Assembly (NCBI GenBank): GCA_900769745.1
Contig: CAAGHX010000250.1
Coordinates: 1-9,320 of the forward strand
DNA from: an uncultured Alistipes sp.
GTDB taxonomy: Bacteria; Bacteroidota; Bacteroidia; Bacteroidales; Rikenellaceae
DNA: 9,320 bases
Reading direction: 5' to 3'
Made by a program: the position numbers and the translations under genes. Shown here piece by piece: positions 1 through 6,169 of this stretch. Below the pieces are notes generated by a model, which was not told the origin of the DNA, searched no databases, and saw only the letters and a program-made list of their open reading frames with translations. How positions within the stretch are numbered: the first letter of the stretch is position 1; every line of letters starts with the position of its first letter.

Positions 1-573
1 AATCAGCTTACGCTCCTCCTTGTCGGTCTCAACGGTACGAGCCGAGCGACCCTGCTCCAATGCCTCCTTGAACTGCACAAGCAACTCATAGCGACGCTTA
101 GCGTTCTTATCACCCGCAACTGCCTGTTTCTGGCACTTGCCGATGTTGTTCTCCACAGTCTCCAGGTCCTTCATCTGCAACTCGGTGTCGATAATACCCT
201 TGTCGCGCACTGGATCAACCGAGCCATCGACGTGGGTGATGTTACCGTTCTCGAAGCAGCGCAAAACGTGGATGATAGCATTGGTATTACGGATATTTCC
301 CAAGAACTTGTTACCCAAGCCCTCACCCTTCGAAGCACCCTTCACCAAACCGGCGATATCGACGATTTCGATGGTTGTAGGGATAACCTTCTTTGGGTTA
401 TCAATCTCTGCCAACTTCACCAAGCGCTCATCGGGCACGGTGATAACGCCCACGTTGGGCTCGATTGTACAGAAAGGGAAATTTGCTGCCTGAGCCTTTG
501 CATTGGACAAGCAGTTGAACAAGGTCGATTTACCCACGTTGGGCAGACCAACAATACCACATTGTAAAGCCAT
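1..573 (-). CDS. ychF: Redox-/ribosome-associated ATPase YchF (OLA1 family), N-terminal part
   Basis: The 191 visible residues are the N-terminal part of a YchF/Obg-like ATPase; the frame stays open to the window edge, so the C-terminal TGS-like domain (family length about 365 residues) lies outside. The P-loop GLPNVGKS is at residues 9-16, the family block NFPFCTIEPNVG at 31-42, and the G3 block DIAGLVKGASKGEGLGN at 72-88. A hydrophobic Leu stands where classical GTPases carry the catalytic Gln, as is known for this ATP-preferring subfamily. Residues about 126-190 are charged and probably form the helical coiled-coil insert. The family binds ribosomes and is linked to translation quality and oxidative stress responses; that is family knowledge. 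The start is ATG at 573-571, giving MALQCGIVGLPNVGKS as expected. It is divergent from lysA and has no clear Shine-Dalgarno sequence. Confidence 0.97.
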   Translation of the reverse strand, partial: MALQCGIVGLPNVGKSTLFNCLSNAKAQAANFPFCTIEPNVGVITVPDERLVKLAEIDNPKKVIPTTIEIVDIAGLVKGASKGEGLGNKFLGNIRNTNAIIHVLRCFENGNITHVDGSVDPVRDKGIIDTELQMKDLETVENNIGKCQKQAVAGDKNAKRRYELLVQFKEALEQGRSARTVETDKEERKLI

Positions 574-612
574 TTTATATCTCTGTTTATATTATATACT
601 TTAATAATTTGA

Positions 613-646
613 CAAAAATAGTGATTTTTGAGCAGAGTAGCCCAAT
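613..646 (-). promoter_or_regulatory. Candidate Bacteroidetes-type promoter for ychF
   Basis: On the minus strand, 620-613 reads TATTTTTG, which fits the -7 consensus TAnnTTTG. An ATTG at 646-643 could be the -33 element, about 22 bases upstream, slightly longer than the usual 19-21. It would leave a leader of roughly 30-35 bases before the ATG at 573. The -7 match is good and the -33 match is weak, so this is a tentative call. Confidence 0.4.
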
Positions 647-801
647 TTTAGGCACAAAATTTGACTTTGGACAGGAAATTATCTCCTTGCAGGGGATAGA
701 TTTGGTGTGTGGCGACCAGATAAAATTGAGTCCAGCCAGAAATCGGCAAAATAAAACAACATATTGCTCTGCGAAAAAAAAGAGCCAAAAACTTAAAAAA
801 A

Positions 802-844
802 CTGCTAAAAATAGGGGCGACAACCACTATTTTAACAGCTTTTT
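802..844 (+). terminator. Weak terminator-like AT-rich hairpin
   Basis: Bases 802-814 can pair imperfectly with 827-838 (CTG, TAAAA and TAG against CTA, TTTTA and CAG, with one unpaired base on each side), followed by five T at 840-844. No coding gene precedes it on the plus strand. It may insulate the lysA promoter, end an unseen short transcript, or be chance in AT-rich DNA. Confidence 0.3.
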
Positions 845-845
845 A

Positions 846-877
846 TTTGGATAAACGCCACCAAATCACTAATTTTG
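846..877 (+). promoter_or_regulatory. Bacteroidetes sigma-ABfr-type promoter for lysA
   Basis: TTTG at 846-849, a 20-base spacer, then TAATTTTG at 870-877 followed by C match the Bacteroidetes primary promoter (TTTG, 19-21 bases, TAnnTTTGC) at every fixed position. Transcription should start near 882-886, giving a leader of about 60 bases before the lysA ATG. This is the best promoter match in the window. Confidence 0.75.
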
Positions 878-885
878 CGCCTTTA

Positions 886-908
886 TCGGCCCTATGAAAG
901 GCGGCCGA
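886..908 (+). other. Small GC-rich hairpin in the lysA leader
   Basis: TCGGCC at 886-891 pairs perfectly with GGCCGA at 903-908 around an 11-base loop, immediately after the predicted transcription start. It is too small for a lysine riboswitch, which needs roughly 170 bases. It could stabilise the 5' end or act as an operator-like dyad. No T run follows, so it is not a terminator. Confidence 0.4.
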
Positions 909-945
909 GCAAACGATAAGAATTAGATTAAAACAGAGATAAATT

Positions 946-2115
946 ATGCTTAGCAGAAAGGTAGCTTCACAGCTGAAGGAATTGGAGACCCCATTCTATT
1001 TATACGACGTCAACCTCCTGCGTCAGACGTTGGAGAGTGTTGTTTACGAATCTAACAAATACAACTATAAAGTTCACTACGCCATCAAGGCCAACAACGA
1101 TGACTACTTGCTCTCGATTATCAAGGAGTATGGTTTGGGTATCGACTGCGCCAGCGGCAACGAGGTACGCAAGGCCATCGAGATGGGATTTGCACCCGAG
1201 ACAATCGTTTATGCGGGTGTTGGTAAGCGCGACAAGGAGATTCGCTACGCCATCGAGCAGGGCATCTTGGCAATCAACTGCGAGTCAATCGAGGAGTTGC
1301 AGGTAATCAACCAGATAGCTGGCGAGTTGGGCCGTCGTCCCGACATCGGTTTGCGTGTGAATCCAGACATCGACCCTAAGACAAACCGTTGCATCGACAC
1401 AGGTCAGGCAGATAGTAAGTTTGGCATCTCTTACGAGGAGATTATCGAGAATATCGACACCATCAGAGCATTGGAGAATATCAACATTATTGGTATTCAT
1501 ATCCACATCGGCTCGCAGATTCGTGAGTTGCACGTTTTCGAGAATATGTGCAACAAGGCAAACGCCATCGTAGAGAAGTTGGAGTCGCTATTGGGCTTCC
1601 AGTTCCGCATTGTTGATGTGGGTGGTGGTTTGGGTATCAACTACGACGTTCCAGAGAACGAGCCAATCCCTAACTTCGCATCGCTTTTTGCCATTGTTCA
1701 CGAGTATCTGAACGTGGGAGAGAGAGAGGTACACTTCGAGTTTGGCCGCTCTATCGTGGGCGAGTGTGGCGAGCTGATTACCAGCGTGTTGTATAACAAG
1801 ACAACAGCTACTGGCCGTCGTCTTTTGATTATCGACGCAAGTATGACCGAGCTTATCCGTCCTATGCTCTACGGCTCATACCACAACATCGAGAACATCA
1901 CCTCACAGGAGGAGAGTTTCAAGAAGTACACAGTGGTAGGTACTGCTTGTGAGTCAACCGACGTATTCGACGAGAATATCAGCCTCCGCAAGAGCAAGCG
2001 TGGCGATTTGTTGGCCATTAAGTCGGCTGGTGCTTACGGCCGTTCGATGGCTTCGGAGTACAATATGCACGAGCTCCCAAGAGCAGTATATAGCGACCAA
2101 CTCATCACAAAATAG
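946..2115 (+). CDS. lysA: Diaminopimelate decarboxylase
   Basis: This PLP enzyme of the alanine racemase/ornithine decarboxylase fold III converts meso-diaminopimelate to lysine in the cytoplasm, the last step of the pathway. The 389 residues are a normal family length. Visible motifs are YAIKAN at 45-50 with the PLP lysine K48, HIHIGSQI at 185-192, the phosphate-binding GGGLGI at 226-231, ACESTDVF at 334-341 with the catalytic Cys C335, and GAYGRSMASEYN at 362-373 with the substrate/PLP Tyr Y364. The usual EPGR phosphate-site block reads EFGR here (265-268), a mild change near the cofactor phosphate. The ATG at 946 is preceded by AAACAGAGATA rather than a Shine-Dalgarno sequence. The gene has its own promoter and terminator and so appears monocistronic. 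No aspartokinase domain is fused to it. Confidence 0.97.
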   Translation: MLSRKVASQLKELETPFYLYDVNLLRQTLESVVYESNKYNYKVHYAIKANNDDYLLSIIKEYGLGIDCASGNEVRKAIEMGFAPETIVYAGVGKRDKEIRYAIEQGILAINCESIEELQVINQIAGELGRRPDIGLRVNPDIDPKTNRCIDTGQADSKFGISYEEIIENIDTIRALENINIIGIHIHIGSQIRELHVFENMCNKANAIVEKLESLLGFQFRIVDVGGGLGINYDVPENEPIPNFASLFAIVHEYLNVGEREVHFEFGRSIVGECGELITSVLYNKTTATGRRLLIIDASMTELIRPMLYGSYHNIENITSQEESFKKYTVVGTACESTDVFDENISLRKSKRGDLLAIKSAGAYGRSMASEYNMHELPRAVYSDQLITK

Positions 2116-2138
2116 GAGAATATCTATCACAATAGAGG

Positions 2139-2174
2139 GAAATGGCTACAAATAGTGGCCATTTTCTTTTTTTT
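2139..2174 (+). terminator. Intrinsic terminator of lysA
   Basis: AAATGGCTAC at 2140-2149 pairs with GTGGCCATTT at 2155-2164 (nine Watson-Crick pairs and one wobble) around a five-base loop. G2139-C2165 extends the stem. Nine T follow at 2166-2174. It begins 23 bases after the lysA stop and separates lysA from the next unit. Confidence 0.9.
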
Positions 2175-2201
2175 AATAGTGGTATATCCATAAAAAAACA
2201 C

Positions 2202-2209
2202 TATCTTTG
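2202..2209 (+). promoter_or_regulatory. -7 element of the promoter for the six-gene unit
   Basis: TATCTTTG, followed by G, fits TAnnTTTG and lies 26 bases before the ATG at 2236, implying a very short leader. The expected -33 position (about 2177-2182, TAGTGG) is a poor match to TTTG. It sits directly after the lysA terminator, where a new promoter is needed, and that supports the call. Confidence 0.55.
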
Positions 2210-2220
2210 GAAAATAATTT

Positions 2221-2230
2221 TTAGCGCTAA
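2221..2230. promoter_or_regulatory. Perfect 10-base palindrome at the operon leader
   Basis: TTAGCGCTAA is self-complementary over all ten bases and lies just after the predicted transcription start and five bases before the ATG at 2236. The position would suit an operator or a small start-proximal hairpin. It could also be chance, and I see no second copy nearby. Confidence 0.3.
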
Positions 2231-2235
2231 CAATT

Positions 2236-3459
2236 ATGAACATCGAGAAAATAAAATCGGAATTCGAGCGATTGTCGCAAATCATCTCAGCGTGGAACGA
2301 CAACGAGCCAGTTGCAGCCATCGAGCGTGACTTGGCACTCGACAAGCTTTTGAAGATATACGACTTGGTGCGTTTCGCCGAGTGCGAGTGCAAGAACGAG
2401 GAGGCAGCAGAGGTTGCAACCCCAGTTGTTGTGCCCGTTGCAACTCCTGAGGTAGAGCCTACTCCAGAACCCGAGCCAGTTCCTGCCATTGAGGAGAATG
2501 AGGCTGAACAGAGCGACGTGGAGGTGGAGTTTATCTTTGCCGACGACCAGGACGCATTTGAGGTTGTTGACCCAGCAGAGGAGGCCGAGCAGAGCCAGTC
2601 GGCTGGCGATATTCTCAGCGCCACAGTTGCATCGTTTATCGCAGCTGAGAAGAGCGAACCAACAGCAATTGAGCCAGCACCACAGCCAGTAGTTGCAGAG
2701 CCTGTTGCCGCACCAGAGCCAATCACGGAGCCTGAGCCAGAGGTTGTAGCAGTTCCCGAGCCTGAACCTGCTCCCGAGCCAGTGGTTGTAGAGGTAGCAC
2801 CTCAGCTAGAGCCTGCTCCTACACCTGCACCCGCTCCAGAGCCCAAGCCAGCTCCAGCACGCCCAATGAATAGTCTGTTCGGTGCTGAGGAGCCACGTCG
2901 TCAGCCACGCAGCAAGCATCAGCGAATGATGTCGATTTACAACGACAACGAGTCACGCCCCGAGAAGGTGGTTGACATCTCGAAGATATTTGATTTGGAG
3001 GCCGACGAGCCAGCACCAGCGGCAAAACCAGCTCCTGCGCCTGCTCCAAAGCCAGCACCTGCACCACGTCCTGCCGCACCTCGCTACGAGGAGCCAAAAC
3101 AGAGCGCACCTGCAGTAGCTCCAATCGATATGGAGCCTACAACAACTTTGGGTGATGTGATGGCGCAGAACTCGCAGACACTTGCCGACACTATCGCAGC
3201 TCCAACCGCTTTGGGTGAGGAGATTTCGCACCAGGGCATACGTTCGCTCCGCCAGGGTATCGGCCTTAACGATAAGTTCCTTATGATTCGCGACCTGTTT
3301 GATGGCGATTCTGAGGCCTACGACGATACTATCGACGCACTCGACAGCTTTGACGATTTCGATGATTGCCTCATCTACATCGCCGAGAACTTCGCTTGGA
3401 ACGCCGACTCTGAGGGTGCCAAGTTTATTATGCAGTTGTTGGAGCGCAAGCTCTCATAA
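2236..3459 (+). CDS. Pro/Glu/Ala-rich protein of unknown function, Bacteroidetes type
   Basis: I do not recognise a named family for this 407-residue protein. It has a charged, probably helical N-terminus (1-58, with CEC at 50-52). Two Pro/Ala/Glu-rich linkers follow (about 59-210 and 257-298, with many PEP and PAP repeats), interrupted by a less repetitive basic island at 211-255 (SLFGAEEPRRQPRSKHQRMM, then VVDISKIFDLE). A C-terminal domain spans about 301-407, with IGLNDKFLMIRDLFDGD at 342-358, the acidic stretch DALDSFDDFDD at 367-377 and ENFAWNADSEGAKFIM at 384-399. The compact end domains joined by disordered linkers suggest a scaffold or tether. There is no signal peptide or membrane segment, so it is probably cytoplasmic. 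It is the first gene of the unit, 11 bases before rsmI. The start follows a -7 element closely and has no Shine-Dalgarno sequence. Long antisense frames over the repeats are shadows. Confidence 0.85.
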   Translation: MNIEKIKSEFERLSQIISAWNDNEPVAAIERDLALDKLLKIYDLVRFAECECKNEEAAEVATPVVVPVATPEVEPTPEPEPVPAIEENEAEQSDVEVEFIFADDQDAFEVVDPAEEAEQSQSAGDILSATVASFIAAEKSEPTAIEPAPQPVVAEPVAAPEPITEPEPEVVAVPEPEPAPEPVVVEVAPQLEPAPTPAPAPEPKPAPARPMNSLFGAEEPRRQPRSKHQRMMSIYNDNESRPEKVVDISKIFDLEADEPAPAAKPAPAPAPKPAPAPRPAAPRYEEPKQSAPAVAPIDMEPTTTLGDVMAQNSQTLADTIAAPTALGEEISHQGIRSLRQGIGLNDKFLMIRDLFDGDSEAYDDTIDALDSFDDFDDCLIYIAENFAWNADSEGAKFIMQLLERKLS

Positions 3460-3470
3460 GAGGATTTACA

Positions 3471-4190
3471 ATGTCGAAACTATATATTGTTCCCACCCCC
3501 ATCGGCAATCTCGATGACATCACACTGAGAGCCATCAAGGTACTCTCTGAGGCTGACTACATCCTTGCCGAGGATACACGCACAACATCTTTTCTGCTCA
3601 AGCACTTGGGCATCGAGAAGAAGCTCTACTCTCACCACAAGTTCAACGAGCACGCCACATCGGCTTCGGTGGCAGAGGCTATTGGCGAGGGTCGCACAGT
3701 GGCTTTGGTGTCGGATGCCGGTACACCTGGCATCTCGGACCCAGGCTTTTTGCTGGTGCGCACCTGCGTAGAGGCAGGCATCGAGGTTGAGACCTTGCCT
3801 GGCGCAACAGCTTTTGTACCTGCTTTGGTGCAGAGTGGTTTTCCCTGCGACAGATTCTGCTTCGAGGGCTTCCTCCCTCAGAAGAAGGGCCGCACAAAGC
3901 GTCTGCAGGAGCTCAGCGAGGAGAGTCGTTCGATAATCTTCTACGAGTCGCCCTACCGAGTGGTGAAGTGCCTGGAGCAGTTGGCCGAGACCTTTGGCCC
4001 TGAGCGCAAGGTGTCGGTATCGCGTGAACTTACCAAGAAGTTCGAGCAGACCGTGAGAGGTACTTTGGCCGAGGTAGCTGAGTACTTCCGTCAGCACGAG
4101 CCTAAGGGTGAGTTTGTGATAGTTGTGGCGGGCTCTCCCAAAGCCGAGAAGAGCGAGCGTCACAACAAATACAGCAAGGAGCAGGAGTAG
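3471..4190 (+). CDS. rsmI: 16S rRNA (cytidine-1402-2'-O)-methyltransferase RsmI
   Basis: RsmI uses S-adenosylmethionine to 2'-O-methylate C1402 in the decoding centre of 16S rRNA, a cytoplasmic modification that tunes decoding fidelity. The tetrapyrrole-methylase fold is clear: VPTPIGNLDDIT at 7-18, AEDTRTT at 33-39, SDAGTPGISDPG at 81-92, LPGA at 109-112, a FYESPYR block at 157-163 and RGTL at 196-199, ending with GEFVIVVAG at 213-221. At 239 residues it is shorter than the roughly 286-residue Escherichia coli protein and lacks most of the C-terminal extension, replaced by a charged tail (223-239). ATG at 3471 follows AGGA at 3460-3463, one of the few Shine-Dalgarno-like sites here. It lies 11 bases after the previous gene and is co-transcribed with envelope genes. 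Confidence 0.96.
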   Translation: MSKLYIVPTPIGNLDDITLRAIKVLSEADYILAEDTRTTSFLLKHLGIEKKLYSHHKFNEHATSASVAEAIGEGRTVALVSDAGTPGISDPGFLLVRTCVEAGIEVETLPGATAFVPALVQSGFPCDRFCFEGFLPQKKGRTKRLQELSEESRSIIFYESPYRVVKCLEQLAETFGPERKVSVSRELTKKFEQTVRGTLAEVAEYFRQHEPKGEFVIVVAGSPKAEKSERHNKYSKEQE

Positions 4191-4205
4191 TTGAGAATAG
4201 GATAA

Positions 4206-5141
4206 ATGACTGAAATGGTCCAGAAGAAGAGAGATTTAACCATCATGCAGCGTGTGGCGTTGGAGATTCTTTGGGTTCTCTGCCGCGCAGTTGCCATACT
4301 ACCCCACTTCGTAAGATACCACATCATTGGCAGCTTTATCTATCTGCTTTTGACCTATGTGCTCCGATATCGCCGCAAGGTGATAATGAGCAACTTGCGC
4401 AACTCGTTCCCCGACAAGAGCGAGAAGGAGCGTCGCGCTATCTGCCGTCGTAGCTACAGGAATCTCACCGAGCAGATTATCAACACCATAAGCCAGGCGG
4501 GAGTGAGCGACGAGGTCTTGCGTCGCCGTATGGGTTTCTACAAACCCGAGCCTGCGATGGAGGCCGTGAAGGGCGAGAGTGCGGTCTTTATGACTGCCCA
4601 CTATGGTCCTTGGGAGCTGGGCAGTGTGGTTAGTCTGCAATTCACCGAGCACACTTTCGTTGCGGTCTATCACGAGCTGAGCAGCAAGGTTGTGGACGAG
4701 CTTTTCAAGCGCATTCGTCAGCATACGAATGTGGAGCTTGTCTCGATGACTCGCCTGATGCGCCACTTCATCGACAACCGCAATGGTCGTCCTATGATTC
4801 TTGGACTTATCTCTGACCAAAACCCAACCTACCGTCCCAACTTCCACTGGTATAAATTCCTGCATCAGTGGACAGCCTTTTACGATGGTGGCGAGGTGTT
4901 GGCAATGAAATATTCACTACCGGTCTATTACTTCTCACCACGAAGAATCAAGGCTGGTTATTATGAGGGAAGATTCACACTCATCTATGATGGCAAGGAG
5001 AGCGTTGAGCCTCACACCATCACCGAGCGATATGCTCGCCTCTTGGAGGAGGATATCAACCGTTCGCCCGAGATGTGGATTTGGTCGCACCGCCGCTGGA
5101 AGCACGCACCTCCAGCCGAATTGCAGGCCCAAAAATTTTAA
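4206..5141 (+). CDS. Lipid A biosynthesis (LpxL/HtrB-type) lauroyl/myristoyl acyltransferase
   Basis: This 311-residue protein belongs to the LpxL/LpxM lysophospholipid acyltransferase family, which adds secondary acyl chains to lipid A at the inner face of the cytoplasmic membrane. The catalytic HX4E motif is AHYGPWE, with H132 and E137. LISDQNP at 201-207 and the C-terminal block WIWSHRRWK at 291-299 match family signatures. A hydrophobic N-terminal segment (about 18-54) is the expected membrane anchor. Bacteroidetes usually carry one or few late acyltransferases, in keeping with their underacylated lipid A, so this may be the main one; I did not test that. ATG at 4206 is 15 bases after rsmI; in-frame Met codons 4 and 14 are alternative starts. 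The acyl-chain choice cannot be read from the sequence. Confidence 0.92.
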   Translation: MTEMVQKKRDLTIMQRVALEILWVLCRAVAILPHFVRYHIIGSFIYLLLTYVLRYRRKVIMSNLRNSFPDKSEKERRAICRRSYRNLTEQIINTISQAGVSDEVLRRRMGFYKPEPAMEAVKGESAVFMTAHYGPWELGSVVSLQFTEHTFVAVYHELSSKVVDELFKRIRQHTNVELVSMTRLMRHFIDNRNGRPMILGLISDQNPTYRPNFHWYKFLHQWTAFYDGGEVLAMKYSLPVYYFSPRRIKAGYYEGRFTLIYDGKESVEPHTITERYARLLEEDINRSPEMWIWSHRRWKHAPPAELQAQKF

Positions 5142-5145
5142 CTCT

Positions 5146-6156
5146 ATGATGCATACAGCAGTAGTTATACTCAACTGGAACGGACTTAAACACCTTGAGC
5201 ACTATATGCCTTCGGTGGTGGGCAACACTCCTGCCGAAGTGAGAATCGTTGTGGCCGACAATGGCTCTACCGACGATTCGGTGGCATTCCTCAGGGAGCA
5301 ATATCCATCGGTGGAGATTATCCAATTAGACAAAAACTATGGCTTTGCCGAGGGATACAACCGAGCACTGAAGCAGGTTGATGCAGAGTGTTACATCCTG
5401 CTCAACTCCGACGTGGAGGTTACCAAGAGGTGGATTGAGCCGCTTGTTGAGATGATCAAGAGCGACAAGAGTATCGCAGCCGTTGCACCCAAGCTACTCT
5501 CCGATGTGGAGCGTGATAAGTTTGAGTATGCAGGTGCTGCGGGAGGTTTTATCGACTTCTTGGGTTACCCTCTATGCCGAGGCAGAATACTCTCGACCAT
5601 CGAGCAGGACCGAGGCCAATACAACAACGCACGAGAGGTCTTTTGGGCGAGTGGCGCAGCATTCTGTTGCCGTGCCGATGTGTTCCACGCGATGGGTGGT
5701 TTCGATGGCGACTTCTTTGCCCATATGGAGGAGATTGACCTCTGCTGGCGAATGCAGCTGGCCGGTTACAAGATTATGTCGGAGCCAAAAAGCGTGGTCT
5801 ATCACCTGGGCGGAGGCACGCTGCCCAACGAGTCGCCAAACAAGCTCTACCTCAACTACCGCAACAACCTTGCTATGCTCTATAAGTGCGCCCCCACTGG
5901 CCAGCGCCTTGCAGTTGCCGTTCTGCGCCCACTGGCCGATATGATGTCGGTGGCGATTTACCTGCTGAAGGGGCAGTTCAAATTGGCAAACGCTACACTT
6001 AGAGCCTACCGCGATTTCTTTGCTTGGCGCAAGGAGCTGAGTCTCAAACGCCAGGCTATCAGAAGCAACGCCAAGGCCGAGTCGAAGCTTATCTACAAGG
6101 GCTCGATGGTGGTGAGATATATGCTGGGCCGACACACATTCAACGATATGATTTAA
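5146..6156 (+). CDS. Family 2 glycosyltransferase, rhamnosyltransferase-like
   Basis: A 336-residue GT-A fold (GT2) inverting glycosyltransferase, probably using a nucleotide sugar on the cytoplasmic side. It opens with VVILNWNG at 6-13, then ADNGSTDDS at 37-45 (nucleotide binding), NYGFAEGYN at 64-72, and NSDVEV at 87-92, where the DXD-like metal site lies. The acceptor/catalytic block HMEEIDLCWRMQLAGYKI is at 193-210, followed by YHLGGGT at 219-225, typical of the WbbL/RfbF-like subgroup. The open frame continues upstream to 4963, but that part overlaps the acyltransferase in another frame. I therefore choose the tandem ATG at 5146 (or 5149), four bases after the previous stop. The C-terminus (about 255-336) is basic with a hydrophobic stretch near 264-274 and may sit at the membrane. 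The sugar and acceptor are not predictable. Confidence 0.93.
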   Translation: MMHTAVVILNWNGLKHLEHYMPSVVGNTPAEVRIVVADNGSTDDSVAFLREQYPSVEIIQLDKNYGFAEGYNRALKQVDAECYILLNSDVEVTKRWIEPLVEMIKSDKSIAAVAPKLLSDVERDKFEYAGAAGGFIDFLGYPLCRGRILSTIEQDRGQYNNAREVFWASGAAFCCRADVFHAMGGFDGDFFAHMEEIDLCWRMQLAGYKIMSEPKSVVYHLGGGTLPNESPNKLYLNYRNNLAMLYKCAPTGQRLAVAVLRPLADMMSVAIYLLKGQFKLANATLRAYRDFFAWRKELSLKRQAIRSNAKAESKLIYKGSMVVRYMLGRHTFNDMI

Positions 6157-6169
6157 TCCTAAGAGGCAG

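Larger units (their letters stand above)
574..945. other. Divergent intergenic region between ychF and lysA
   Basis: This 372-base AT-rich stretch separates the divergent ychF and lysA starts. Besides the promoters, it holds an AT-rich hairpin with a short T run (802-844), a small GC-rich hairpin in the lysA leader (886-908), and the block AAACAGAGATA placed four bases before both start codons (931-941 plus, 588-578 minus). Short open frames on both strands (609-854 plus, 823-587 minus) have Lys- or Phe-rich composition unlike the neighbouring genes, and I do not believe they code for protein. The stretch 647-800 shows nothing I can assign. Confidence 0.7.

Noticed and set aside
625..779. Distant inverted match TTTTTGAGCAGAG against CTCTGCGAAAAAA
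   Set aside because: Only six contiguous pairs plus an A/T run separated by about 130 bases; expected by chance in this composition.
609..854. 81-codon plus-strand frame and the 78-codon minus-strand frame in the ychF-lysA gap
   Set aside because: The plus product is Lys-rich and the minus product Phe/Leu-rich, as expected from random AT-rich DNA. The plus frame crosses the -33 element of the lysA promoter.
886..945. Lysine riboswitch before lysA
   Set aside because: The leader is about 60 bases and lacks the multi-helix junction of that riboswitch class.
2127..2726. 199-codon minus-strand frame, Ser/Gly/Ala-rich
   Set aside because: It is the complement of the Pro/Glu/Ala repeats of the real gene and also runs through the lysA terminator; no independent support.
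3480..4163. Long antisense open frame (227 codons) opposite rsmI
   Set aside because: rsmI is unmistakable on the plus strand. The antisense product is Leu/Cys/His-rich without motifs and is explained by codon usage of the real gene.
4963..5145. 61-codon N-terminal extension of the GT2 frame
   Set aside because: It overlaps the conserved C-terminus of the acyltransferase in another frame. The GT2 family begins at the tandem ATG at 5146/5149.
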